Shown here one piece after another: positions 1 through 10,214 of a DNA stretch of 64,000 bases; position 1 is the first letter of the stretch; each line of letters starts with the position of its first letter. This stretch comes from Chondrosia reniformis. Lineage: Eukaryota; Porifera; Demospongiae; Chondrillida; Chondrillidae. Location: assembly GCA_947172415.1 (NCBI GenBank), contig OX359193.1:3900501-3964500 (forward strand), read 5' to 3'. The notes below the pieces were generated by a model that saw nothing but the letters and a program-made list of their open reading frames with translations, searched no databases and had not been told where the DNA came from. A program made the translations under genes and the position numbers.

Positions 1-444
1 CTTTTCTTAACTCATCAATCTCTTTTTGAGATTTTAATAGTTTTTCTCCCATATTTTTCATTTCTTCTATATGTTTTATAGTGTCATTATACTCTACAGT
101 AACTGCAACAGTTCCTTTAATTTTGTAATCCAGGGTGTCATGGACTTCCACATCTGAGGAAACCTGTTGTGAAATAAACCGGTGGGCATTATGTGGAATA
201 AACATTCGTTGCTGTAGGTAAGGATCAATTGCAAGGTAAAATCTTCCTACTGCCGTCTTCCCAGCATTACGAGTAAAAGACCAATGATTTAAAAACCAAT
301 GCAATTTCTTATAAAATTCCAAAGTTGGTGGCTTTATAAATGATAACACTGGCTGATCATTTTGGGCTCCAGTAAAGGCCTTTTTTAGCTCATTAATGGT
401 ATACCCTTCCAACTGTACTACATGTGGAACTTGTTCAACCTTTT
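1..444 (-). CDS. internal or 3' exon of an unrecognised protein, cut by the window edge
   Basis: On the minus strand an acceptor (TTGTAG) at 446-445 opens an uninterrupted frame that runs about 148 codons to the window edge. The product is Lys/Glu-rich. It has aromatic-rich stretches such as FYKKLHWFLNHWSF and IDPYLQQRMFIPHNAHRF, and a helical, probably coiled-coil end (NMGEKLLKSQKEIDELRK). I recognise no domain. The phase (two bases, AA) fits the donor of the next exon upstream at 726, whose final codon is split as G|AA. It is therefore probably the third exon of the gene whose first exon is at 1062-1287. The length of open frame and the matching splice phase support coding. The function is unknown. 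Confidence 0.55.
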
Positions 445-725
445 CTACAATGAAATAATCATGAAATTATTATTGTCATTAATTTTCCATGGATTAAGGG
501 ATAAATAATACATATAAAAGGTGTATACTTATTAGTTTCCTGGTATATATTTGTAGACTACTTGTAAACTAGACTACTTTATGGCTTTAAGCAAAGTGCT
601 AAAACTGGTAAATATACTAAATTTTTTGGCACCTTTAAAAGAGACTTAATCATTTTTAATTTAACCCATACTAAAAAGTTCCAGTTTGTTTATTTATTTA
701 TTAAATTAATTATAGTATTAATTAC

Positions 726-990
726 CTTGCTTATTGTTAACTTTTGGTTTCCAGAATTTTTCCAAATATTTGTCACGAGTTGGTTTATCCATTTTTTGAT
801 GACTACTGCTCAATGGTGCTTCAATACGTTTTGTTGCTTGCAACAAGCGGATGGGTCGTTTCGATATTTGTATGTTGGGAACTTCTTCCTGAATAATTCT
901 GAGAGTAAGTCTCCAAGGTAACCACCTGACTTCACTTGTTCCCTCCTTGCTTCATCCAAAAGTTCAATCATTTGTTTGTATGTTGGTGGA
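726..990 (-). CDS. probable middle exon of the same unrecognised gene, frame conflict inside
   Basis: The segment is bounded by an acceptor (TTGACAG, 991) and a donor (GCAAG|GTAAT, 725). Its 3' half is open in the frame that joins 1-444 in phase and reads, in part, KRPIRLLQATKRIEAP and KPTRDKYLEKFWKPK. Its 5' half is open in another frame (PPTYKQMIELLDEARREQ). The change of frame near 860-900 means a one-base indel, an extra mini-intron or a different internal acceptor. The phase also does not match the donor of the first exon. Either the gene is damaged or the exon model is incomplete. Confidence 0.35.
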
Positions 991-1061
991 CTGTCAATAT
1001 ATATACAGGCAAAACAAAGGCATTATGGATATACATGCTTTCAATTTAACCATTCCCTTAC

Positions 1062-1287
1062 TATTGTTTGCTATAGCTGCTTGACTACGGAACACTGGAC
1101 CAGGGTTCCTTTCAATACCCCCAATGACTAGCAAAATGAAAAGACAAACAAGTCCAAGAAAATGTGCTAGTCTCTCCAGAAAATCAGAAATCCAGTTAAA
1201 ATCCAGGTGAAGCAAATAACCCTTCAAGAGCCTAGCTAAAGGTTGCCATCTGGCAATTGCAGCTCTCCAAGCAGCAAGGTCTATCAT
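1062..1287 (-). CDS. first exon with hydrophobic leader and 2A-like ribosome-skipping motif
   Basis: ATG at 1287-1285 starts a 75-codon exon ending at a donor (AACAATA|GTAAGG, 1061). Residues 43-56 form a hydrophobic run (FLGLVCLFILLVIG). It is followed directly by GIERNPGP (residues 57-64, bases 1119-1096). This matches the 2A consensus (D/G)(V/I)ExNPGP, in which the ribosome skips the final Gly-Pro bond. An N-terminal hydrophobic 2A of this layout is known to act both as signal sequence and as recoding element in some marine invertebrate immune-receptor genes. By inference one mRNA would give a secreted or membrane form (no skip) and a cytosolic form starting at the final Pro. Residues 1-42 form an amphipathic stretch without a recognised domain. 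Exons 726-990 and 1-444 probably follow, but the splice phase to 990 does not fit. Confidence 0.55.
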
Positions 1288-1339
1288 TCTCTAAATGTCC
1301 ACAGCATAGAATCATAGAATGTAGCTAGCTTGAAAGACT

Positions 1340-2095
1340 ATCCGAAGCGTGTTACTTTTGAAAGTGACAAATTTAGGGCCTCTTCGAACGCCATTTTTAA
1401 ATTAAGTTTCAAATTCTCTCTATAAATAAGTAACTCGAGTTAGAAAGATTGGAGGTACTGCCGCCCCCTGCGATCGAATTACTTAGTCCCTTTGCAGTGC
1501 CTTTATACAGTCGTAGTCTTAACGATTATGGAGCCTTTAATATCCTAATCTGAATGTTAAAGTACGGTAGAAAACTTATTTTACAAATTTGGGATCTTTT
1601 CGGACACCATTTTTTAATTTAGAACTCTAGATTATATCGTCTATTCTGCTACTTTATTTTGAGTTTTCGTCCAAAAAAACTTTCAAAACAAATATTAACA
1701 AGAAAAAAGGGGCAATACAAGTTAAATAAAAACATTCAAAAATGAAGTTAAAAGTAGGGATGGCACTATAACAGTGATTGGCATATCTAGAAAAAGTAAC
1801 GAAACAAGAAAGTGATCACATGGTAAGGCTAACATTGCAGAAGTGGCATACTGAAGCTTAACTATACACATCCCTTCTATGTTTGGGCGCATCGATCCAT
1901 ACTTCTAGTATATCCATGATGCGCCCAAACATAGAAGTGATGTGTATAGTTAAGTTTCAGTATGCCACTTCTGCAATGTTAGCCTTACCATGTGATCACT
2001 TTCTTGTTTCGTTACTTTTTCTAGATATGCCAATCACTGTTATAGTGCCATCCCTACTTTTAACTTCATTTTTGAATGTTTTTATTTAACTTTAT
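1340..2095. repeat. dispersed repeat with a 175-bp perfect-looking palindrome
   Basis: Bases 1719-1893 and 1918-2092 are inverted copies of each other, separated by 24 bases. The centre is GCGCATC / GATGCGC and the outer ends are AAGTTAAAT / ATTTAACTT. The flank at 1350-1440 (GTTACTTTTGAAAGTGACAAA, then AAATAAGTAACTCGAG) and the arm are both found again, without the palindrome, at 50390-50740. A second internal, imperfect copy of the flank lies at 1575-1620. The arms are too similar to be old and may come from a recent inverted duplication. No coding potential is seen. Confidence 0.7.
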
Positions 2096-2099
2096 ATAT

Positions 2100-2590
2100 A
2101 CGTGAAAGAATAAAGGTTCATTGCTACGTTGTTATATGATAAACAGGTTAATGAGCTTTGCATAGCAGTGTGAAACAAATGATGAATTATTTCAGAACGT
2201 TTCGCTCTGCAAACCTTCCTCAGCTGAATGACATAAAATTAGTTACAACTCAATATAAACACACTAATTGGTGAGATAAAGAACGATGACATAATAAGAT
2301 TATAGCTTGTTAAGAAAAAAGAGAACTCTTTTATTAAAATATAAGAGCGACAAAGTGGTGCCAAATATTGTTGAGAAAATCAATCCACAGTCCAACTTGT
2401 TCCTAGGGTGGCTCATAATATGGATAGCTTCCAAGACCATCCTTCCCCACTACATACATTAAATCCAATAGGAAACCCTGGAATCATGATGATAACAACC
2501 TGGTCAGAGAGACTAATAATATATATGAACAGTAGCCAGTTGCAGTATATATACACCCATTAATGATTCAAGCAATATATGTACATCATC
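2100..2590. other. AT-rich spacer leading into retrotransposon copy 1
   Basis: No gene, hairpin or clear repeat is seen. Short TATATA tracts occur near 2090 and 2515-2580. The last part (from about 2530) probably belongs to the untranslated or linker part of the non-LTR retrotransposon that becomes readable at 2590. Confidence 0.4.
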
Positions 2591-2734
2591 AATAGAAGAA
2601 ATTAGTAATTCAATTACATATGAAGAACTAGATAGGGCAATTAACATGATGAAGGAAAATGAATCACCTGGATTAGATGTGGTCTATATAGACATTTCCA
2701 TATTAAAAATCCCAGAAGTCACAGATTATAGTTA

Positions 2735-3391
2735 CGGTACGCGTCAAAAGTAAGGCTTATACTCGCGAGATTCGAGTGCGAGTGCCTCGACAAGGCGAGT
2801 GATAACCTCGAAGGATCACTCGACAAATTCTCGATCTCGAAAGGTGCCCATCGAGGGGTAAATTGACTATTATCGAGTGATGTAAATCGACACGTTTAGT
2901 TGACGATTTCGAGAAATGAGGGCGAATTACTCGAATAATCTCGAGCATCACTCGACTACACCTCGATCTACTCGAATAAATCTCGAGCATCACTCGACTA
3001 CACCTCGATCTACTCGAATAATCTCGAGCATCACTCGACTACACCTCGATCTAATATCATTGGGGAAATACGTTCGCTTTGAGTGCTAAAAGCAACACGT
3101 TTTTAGGTGAGAAATTCGAGATTTGAGAAGTGACGCCGCGATGCCAAGACTATCTCTTTATGCTAGACAACGTCGTTTCGTTCACTCGTTTCGTTCACTC
3201 GATTCTCGAATGGTGATTAAAAAATCTGACACCTACGTATTCACATCATTATCGCTTTCAGGGCCTGTCGTGCGCACTCGATTTGGCCCTCGCTAAAAAT
3301 CTCGAAATAAATGCCACTCGTTATCACTCGCCTCGTCGAGGCACTCGCACTCGAATCTCGCGAGTATAAGCCTTACTTTTGACGCGTACCG
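2735..3391. mobile_element. TA-flanked non-autonomous TIR element made largely of CTCGA repeats
   Basis: The element is bounded by TA at 2733-2734 and 3392-3393. Its inverted termini begin CGGTACGCGTCAAAAGTAAG and match for about 70 bases (2735-2805 against 3320-3391). The interior is extraordinarily dense in CTCGA/TCGAG words and holds a tandem array at 2936-3052. It sits inside the retrotransposon RT ORF and interrupts it. The TA duplication suggests mobilisation by a Tc1/mariner/pogo-type transposase. No ORF of note is present. Confidence 0.8.
2936..3052. repeat. tandem minisatellite, about 43-bp unit, nearly 3 copies
   Basis: The unit contains CTCGAGCATCACTCGACTAC followed by ACCTCGATCTACTCGAATAA. 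It is repeated almost exactly, with one-base length differences between copies. It lies inside the TA-flanked element, and the same CTCGA word also dominates the flanking interior. Confidence 0.8.
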
Positions 3392-4210
3392 TAGTTCTCT
3401 TTGTAATAGATGCCTTATTGACGGGGAGATTCCATCAGAGTGGAATAGGGTAATAATTTGAAAAATAATAAGGACCCTTACTCTCCTGATAACTACAGAG
3501 GGATCACCCTACAATCGACCCTTATAAAGACCCTTAGCCACATAATTAATAGAAGAATATATAGGAACATACTTAGAAAACAATAACCTGTTAGTAGAAG
3601 AGCAATGTGGGTTTAGGCCATCTAGAGGTTGTGCTGACCACCTGTCTACAATTAGTGCACTAGTTGAAGCCAGCGTGAAATAGGGTTTGGATACATTTGT
3701 CTGTTGTGTAGACTTAAGAAGGCATTTGATTCTATATCTAGAAAGTACTTATGGAAAACGATGAGAAATTTAAGTATTAGTGGGAAACTGTTGAAGACCA
3801 TACAAGCTATGTATACAAATGAAAGATACACAATTAAAGTTAATGAACTATTTACAGATTAATGGAGTAGGGATTTCTTCTTACTGCACGCAAATTATGA
3901 TAAGGGTTGGACCCTAGGCTTGAAGAACATTTGCATGGAGATGTATTTAGTTCTTTTTCTTGAGTTCATGGTCAAAAGTATCAATCCCGTGGATCTTCTA
4001 CAGTGACTGATTGTTGGTTCTGGTGTTAACCTTTTTATAGCCTCTGGTTTCCGGCCAATTTGTGATGTCATTTCCTGTAATGTCACTTCCTGTGATGTCA
4101 TATCATGTGACTGGAAATTGTTTGTGCCAGTGTGAAAGAACGGGACCGGCAACGCGAACCGGAAGTTGCCGGAGGGTCGTACAGGTCACGTGTTTCATTA
4201 GCAACAAAAA

Positions 4211-4687
4211 ATGGCAGCCGCTCCAACGCGCGACAAGTGCAAACGATTTATCAACGTTTTGAACAGTTTGGGGAGTGGACTATGCTCTAACTCGTTCTCC
4301 AGGAGGGGAAAGAGGAAAGCAGAAGAAGTGGATTGTTTCAAGCGGGCAATTTGCGCAGAAGAGCGGCAGGAACAGTTGCAGCGATTTTGTAAAGCCCTTT
4401 TTCAGCGCATTAATCGATGTATTGCGGAGCCAGCGGCATCAGTGGACCTGAGGAGGGAGAGATCATATCAAATGTTTTACCAGGCCCGGGCAGTAGAACT
4501 GAATAAGCTGTGGAATGATTTTCATGCCATTCTCGGTTTGCCTCAGCCTGACGTGATTTGGACACAGACTGTGAACAGGCTGTTATTCAATCAGGCTTTG
4601 GTTGCATGCATAGACCATGATGCAAGGAAGGAGCAACAGCCAGAGCCATCTATGTTGAGCATCTGCAGGCTGTGTGCACTTGTTCAA
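4211..4687 (+). CDS. transposon accessory ORF, function unknown
   Basis: ATG at 4211 begins about 159 codons, ending at a good splice donor (GTTCAA|GTATGC) at 4688. The frame itself stays open to 4813, but beyond the donor it is only the antisense of a transposase exon. The protein is basic at the start (RRGKRKAEE). It then has helical, charged stretches and a conserved-looking LWNDFHAILGLPQPD and QTVNRLLFNQAL. Base composition is richer in CG than the surroundings. I recall no named domain. It converges on, and overlaps the 3' end of, the P-type transposase, so it is probably the element's second gene. Confidence 0.5.
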
Positions 4688-7626
4688 GTATGCATATATA
4701 CCTGTCATTGTAAGGCCTTCCTTGGAGAGGAGCATGAGAGCCTTTTGAGCTTCACTGAAGCCTTGTCTGTGTCTCACTCCTGCCTCCCAGTCATCCAAGT
4801 AGCCAAGGAATGAATCCTGCAGCCACTATCATCCATCAGGAGATATTTAAGAGAGAATGTCATAACACTGTATAAAAAGTCTATTTTGTACTGCGTGTGA
4901 CTTTTACTTGCAGAAATGTACCTGAAGTCTTCCATCGTCTGAGCTTGTGTATGGCTTCATGTCTTCTTTCCTAGTGTGCACATACTCTCCTTTACTGCGT
5001 ACATTGAGCATGACAAAGAAACAATCCAAGAATAGTGGCTGAAGATCCAGCAATATGGTAGTACGTCATTGCCTCGGAAACACTTCTGCTCAGTACCTAC
5101 ATATATGGAAAATGGTATATGGTAATGGTAATTAGAGTGGTCTTAACACATGTATGCACACAGCATATACCTGAGCTGCTAAGTCCACTCTCATCCGGGA
5201 TCGTGGGGTGAGAAACACATGCTCCCGTGTAAGCTTGTGCGCTAGCTTGAGACCACCGCTCTTGGCAGCAGATTGCATGGTAATCCTATATAGGCTATCC
5301 ACATGATTCCACTCCAGAGTGGTTCCAATGTTCTACATGTGTATATAGAAGATAACAGTATATTTACAATATATATATAATATAATTATATAATATACTT
5401 TAACAAAAGTACACTCACCCAAAGCAGATGTGTGCGGCCATAACCGGAGTGAGACAGGTTGTTTCTTGCTGTTTTCACCAAGTGTGGAACATCAGAGAAA
5501 AAGTACAACCACCCCTTCTCTGCATTGTAGATGTTAAGTGCCTTGTTGAAGTGACCATGGAGCTTGAAGTACCTGCATGCACACATGAATAACAGGCATG
5601 GACATTGTCCAAACCATGTCACATATACACACACAATATCAATTTGCAGATTTATAACCATGTAACAGTCCATTTACATCAATGAGACTTGCTAATTGTC
5701 TATCACTGACCTGCGGTGGGGACTACCTCCATCTCCAGTCTGAAAACAGACAATGAAGTCAGAGCGTTCCAGGTATTCCATTGCTTTCCACATGATGTCA
5801 TGCAAAATAATTGCCCTGATACCAGCTGTTGGAAAATTGGCAAATGGAAAATGCAGCTCAGAGAAAATCCCCCTGACCATCAAAGTGAGGATGCCAGTGG
5901 CAACTGCACGGGGAGACTGCAACCTGTCCACCTCCAGAGCAGAAAGCTGCTTATCAACTGTTCCCAAGTTAACAAACCCAATGATCTTGGACGAGTGCTT
6001 GTCAAACACAAGGTCCTCTCGAATGTAAAGCTCATCAAAGACAATGCCAACAAACCTATGTACATGCATGGGGCCATTAAATAATTTAACCATATCACAA
6101 GCATCTGTTTATTATGCACAAATGCATTATTGCCTCACCGTCTATGGTAAGGAATATCATTCCCCTGTCTTGCTTCATTGAACAGCTGATGAATGACATC
6201 GATCAGCACTGAAGCCCTCTCCAGTCTTGATCACATTGGCATAGTCTCATAGGGTTCGCTGTGAAGGAATAACAAGCATGCCAGAAGTTCGAAAGTTATT
6301 ATATGCTGCACTAGACATCATCTTCAAATTGAGGCACCACTTGGATGATAAGTGGGTGCCATCTCCTCTGGCGAGGGTCTTTGCACTTTAAAGCTTTCAT
6401 CTGCTGCTCCCAAAATAGCTTTCTGAAACTTCCATCAGGTAGTGTTTGCTTGGAATTGACCATGATGTCTGCCAGATCCTGATCCAGCTCTGGGTCCACA
6501 GATATTCTCTCTTGGTCACATGCCTCAACCCGCGCAGTGAGGGAGGCAATCTTCCGCCTACCGTCTTCCCGATCAACAGCCAAAGCTGCCAATTTGTGCA
6601 GCTTCTCAGGTGTTGACAAGTGCACATTTTCTGTGAATGATCTAGTTCTGGAGTCTTCCTGGACACTTTTGCGAAGTGCCTTCTGTCGCAGCCTTTCCTT
6701 CAAACTTGTGCAACCTTGACAGCGAAGGACTTTAGCTGAAACAAACAGGGTACAGTCCTCATCTCTCAATGTCTACATTTGCAGACAATCACACTTGACA
6801 GGTGTCGGGACACTAAGCATGATGCTCCTTTGCTGCATTCAGTGGTGGACTTCCAGCCCCTTGACAAATTGGGAGCTCTTCTATATGGTCAAGGAGCTCC
6901 TTGATACTTGTGGTGGTGCACACCACAGGGAATGATGGTGAGGCTGAGGATGCTACAGCAGCTGATAACAATGAAACTGACTTAATATGGACCCACAAGT
7001 CCCACTTGCCATCGGCAAATGACAGCATGTGGGTAATGCTGACAGGAGGATACCCCTTTGGGATATCTTTAGTTATAAGGCAGTTAATGTTGACCACCGA
7101 GTCTTCAACATGCGACTTCCATGCTGGGAAAGTGGGAGGGAGTTCCAGGTGGTTGAATGAAAAATCGCCCCTGTCAGGTGACAGAGGTGAGACTCACTAA
7201 CAACAAATGAACTAGAACTGAGGGTCTTGAATGGTGTGGCAGAACCAGAGGCACCTACACAAAAAGGAGTAAAGTGGAGTTGAGTGGTGTTGTGCAAGTT
7301 GAAGTACACACACATACAATACAAAATTAGAGCACTTGCTGTAAAAAGTGAGAGTGTAAACCCAACCACTAAACACACCTATACAGTGCATGGCAGATAT
7401 ATGCATGCAGGACCACAAGCACCAGCTAATATATACATAATTGATGGAATAGGAGCTAAATGTTCAGAGATTACATTAGGTCAAAACTTCTAAGTTTAAC
7501 AATGCAAGAACTTACCTTTAGAATGAAAACCATCATCCTTTTCTGTATTCCGGACATTTTGCAACTCAGCAGTACTCCGTGCCCAGCCTTTTTTCTTTTC
7601 GTCCGTAAGGGCTTACCTTGAGGCAT
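4640..7626 (-). pseudogene. P-element/THAP9-like transposase, decayed, multi-exon
   Basis: Reading on the minus strand, a possible first exon is 7626-7516 (MPQGKPLRTKRKK, donor AAAG|GTAAG). A later exon around 7160-6820 includes KSHVEDSVVNINCLITKDIP. The 6769-6311 region includes KLFWEQQMKALK and RQRRWHPLII, then in another frame KWCLNLKMMSSAAYNNFRTSG and a stop (TGA for the expected Arg) before DYANVIKTG. Next come 6093-5692 with IVFDELYIREDLVFDKHSSK, 5580-5400 with YFFSDVPHLVKTARNNL, 5342-5172 with FLTPRSRMRVDLAAQ, 5095-4925 with SVSEAMTYY and DGRLQ, and 4813-4700 with FLGYLDDWE. These blocks follow the order of P-element/THAP9 transposases. At least two frameshifts (near 6345 and 5040) and one stop make it inactive. 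No THAP zinc finger was found upstream. Confidence 0.75.
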
Positions 7627-8170
7627 TTCTTACTGCAGGGATACAAGGGTCGTGATAAATCGCTGCCTAAGCAATGCACTACAGATGGCACTATATATCC
7701 ATACAACTGGACTCAACAAAAACGTCTCGCAGGAATAAATCCTTCGCTCCCAAGTTCATTTTTCCGAAATGTCTTCTATTGGGAGCGAACGATCTTGACG
7801 CACGAGTGTCCTACGAAGGTGCAAATTTTACATTGTCACAGACACTCAAAAGTCTTATGGTTTCCGCTAGGTATGCGGCGGGTACATCGAAAGAAGCCGA
7901 CAATATACGTGTTATTTGTAGGCATATCCATCTGCGAAACACCTTTCCTTGGATATGGAAGCTGTACGACCCTAGTACAATATTGGAGATAGGGAATTTA
8001 TATGGACTTCCCGTTCGCGTTTCCAGTTCCGTTCTTTCGTGTGTCTATGGTTGGAGAGAGAAGCCAACTGGTACAAAAGAAAGATCAAGGAAGCATTGTG
8101 GATTCAGAAGAGTAATCAAAAGACGAATCTGGACCAGGGGATCTCACTCAAGAGCAATTGGATACTAAAT
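7627..8170. other. 5' part of the P-like element, open frames without recognised product
   Basis: Two overlapping + strand frames (7618-7992 and 7674-8168) stay open, but neither resembles a known family. The minus strand here has stops in all frames. From 8050 the + strand reads WYKRKIKEALWIQKSN. This looks like the conserved C-terminal tail of GIY-YIG endonucleases from Penelope-like elements or related integrases, and may be a captured fragment. Confidence 0.3.
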
Positions 8171-8429
8171 TCCACAAACAATTTTCAGTCCCATGACATG
8201 ACATCACAGGAAATGACATCCAAAATTGGCGGGAAACCAGAGGCTATAAAAAGGCCAACACCAGAACCAACAATCAGTTACTGAAGAAGATTCTTAGGAT
8301 TGAAATGTTTGACCATGAACTCAAGAAGCCTGAAGAACCAACTGCATTTCCAAATGTTCTTCAAGGCTAGCCTCCAACCCTAATCATATTCGCAAATTAC
8401 TTTAAAGTAGATCAAGGTGTTCAGCAGGG

Positions 8430-8705
8430 ATGGCCCTCTCACCAACCCTATTTAATATCTTGATAAATGATTTGGTACTAGATCTTAGGAAGGCAGGAGT
8501 TGGCCTGAGCTTAGAAAAAGATAATGTGTGTAGCCTGCTCTATGCTGATGATGTAGCTTTATGTGCAGAATCAGAAAAAGATCTACAGACCCTCTTAGAT
8601 GTACTCCATTCTTGGTTCAATAAATGGAGGCTTGAGATTAACCCAAATAAGACAATCATCCACTTTAGACCAATAAAATGTAAATTATCCAAATACACTT
8701 TTTAA
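8430..8705 (+). pseudogene. reverse-transcriptase palm/thumb segment of retrotransposon copy 1
   Basis: This open segment holds SPTLFNILINDLV (the region after motif B), the catalytic YADDVAL box and FNKWRLEINPNKT. It is the best preserved piece of copy 1. Downstream, to 9590, the frame is broken, but KGAPLWRS and LVTNNL-type thumb remnants remain. It directly follows the right flank of the P-like insertion. Confidence 0.75.
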
Positions 8706-9649
8706 TAGGTAACCATAAGATGGAATATGCAATAGAATATACATATCTTGGTTTACTTTCAATCAAGATCTAACATGGAAGAAATCAATTGACCTGATAG
8801 TTAAGAGAGCCTCAAAGGCCGCCCAATATTTAATTGTTAAATCAACAGCTTCTTGAAATTTTTCATATCACATCTTTACACACCTTTATAAAGCACTAGT
8901 GATGAGCATCATCGAATACAGTTCACAGGTATGGGGTATAAAAGAGTATAAGTGTTTAGAACATGTCCGGAACAACCTATATAATGAGTGCATTCCTCGG
9001 TTTGGGGAAGACTGCACCTATTGCAGGTCTTAGTGGAGAGATGAACTGGAGACCTTTGTACTGGCACATGTACACTAAATCGATTATTATTAAATATTGG
9101 TATTGCATTAATAATCTACCAAATATAAACGATTACCTAAACAAATACTACTGCATCTTTCTTAAAGGACAGTAATTACTCAAACCTCCATAGTGTACTC
9201 CAAGATTTATCAGTACAGAATCATAATTATTCCTACTCTAACACTGATTTCCAATAAACAGGCCTTTATCAAATATAAAATCAGTAATTCAACATTAAAG
9301 GAATGGAATAAGGATGTAAATAGAATAGAAATTAATAGTCAGTCTGGTGGTAGGTTTACTCTCTACAGACTCCTGAAGGGTGCCCCTCTGTGGAGGAGTA
9401 TGAAATGATGGGAGAGGTTGACAAAAGGAGAGTTCTGGCATCTCTGAAGTGTGGATGCCTACTACTCCAAGTAGAATGTGGCAGAATCAGACCTCCTGAA
9501 AGGTGCCACTGGAGGACCGGGTCTGTAGACTGTGCAACCTCAGTAAGATTGAGGATACCACATACTTTTTGATCAGATGTCCTACTTGTAACAATCTTCG
9601 ATAGACGGTAGTCACGGAAAGTATGTTTCCACTTTGAAGCTAACTTCAC

Positions 9650-9825
9650 AAAAAAACTTAGCTCCAACTTCGGTCTAAATCCGCTCAAACTTTGGTCTAA
9701 ATTTGCTCGAACTTCGGTTCAACTTTGGTCTAAATTCACTTGAACTTCGATTCAACTTCGGTCAAGCTTCGGCCAGTTTCGCTCGAACTTCGTCCAACTT
9801 TGTTTTAAATTGGGGGTGCTAACAG
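9650..9825. repeat. degenerate 12-13-bp subterminal repeats
   Basis: At least ten variants of CTCGAACTTCGGTC / CAACTTTGGTCTAAAT follow each other with little spacing. The mirror-image block lies at 13080-13190 (CCAACTTCGAGCCCAACTTT and relatives). Such subterminal arrays are typical transposase binding regions, but that is inference. Confidence 0.65.
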
Positions 9826-10214
9826 AAAGAATTTGTCACAAGCTAGAGGTGCACTACCATGATATATAATGAGTTATTTGGTAAGACTTTAAACAGTAGA
9901 CTGAAAGTGATCGCGAACCGCTATGGCAACATTAAGTTCAATGTTACAGAGAGAGGCAGGTACTCCAGCAAAAGGTTCTACTCTGGTTTCTACCTAGAAT
10001 TAATCGTTTACTTTCTATAGCTTCTGCTCGTGGCCATTCAGCACCAACCCATATGCCACATCACATCTCTAAACTCCTCTAGGCTCTTATGTCTTGGTCC
10101 ATTGGGATGAAGAAGACTTGACCTCAGTTGTCCAGGTTTCACAAGTTGGGGAACCACCAAGCCCACGATAGGGATCTACAGTAAAATTAAAATGGGGTTG
10201 AAATACATTTTAAC

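Larger units (their letters stand above)
3898..8390. mobile_element. P-element/THAP9-like DNA transposon with long inverted ends
   Basis: A direct repeat CGCAAATTA flanks the insert at 3889-3897 and 8391-8399. Inverted ends of roughly 230 bp (from TGATAAGGGTTGGA on the left, and its complement ending near 8387 on the right) share the CRE-like word TGACATCA repeated several times. Removing the insert and one repeat copy rejoins the reverse-transcriptase reading frame of the host retrotransposon. Inside are a + strand ORF (4211-4687) and a convergent minus-strand P-type transposase pseudogene (about 7626 to 4640). P elements normally make 8-bp duplications, so the 9-bp repeat may include one chance base. 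Confidence 0.75.
2590..9590 (+). mobile_element. non-LTR retrotransposon copy 1, split by two insertions
   Basis: Fragments at 2590-2732, 3394-3888 and 8395-9590 read in order as one reverse-transcriptase ORF. They give the linker before the fingers (KENESPGLDV), then NYRGITL, then a palm motif A-like stretch (VDLR-KAFDSIS) near 3700-3740. After the second insertion come VQQG (motif B) near 8425, YADDVAL (motif C) near 8545 and the thumb. Several stops and frameshifts are present, for example in motif A and after 8705. The 5' endonuclease part is missing here. The same family is present at 41650-47446 (with endonuclease) and 61280-61860 (endonuclease only). The clade was not assigned. Confidence 0.75.

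Noticed and set aside
2936-3052. CRISPR-like array
   Set aside because: The repeats are contiguous without spacers, lie in a TIR element, and the DNA is eukaryotic.
7618-8168. Two overlapping open + frames as genes
   Set aside because: No recognisable domain, no good start context, inside a transposon end; only the short WYKRKIKEALW tail resembles a known family.
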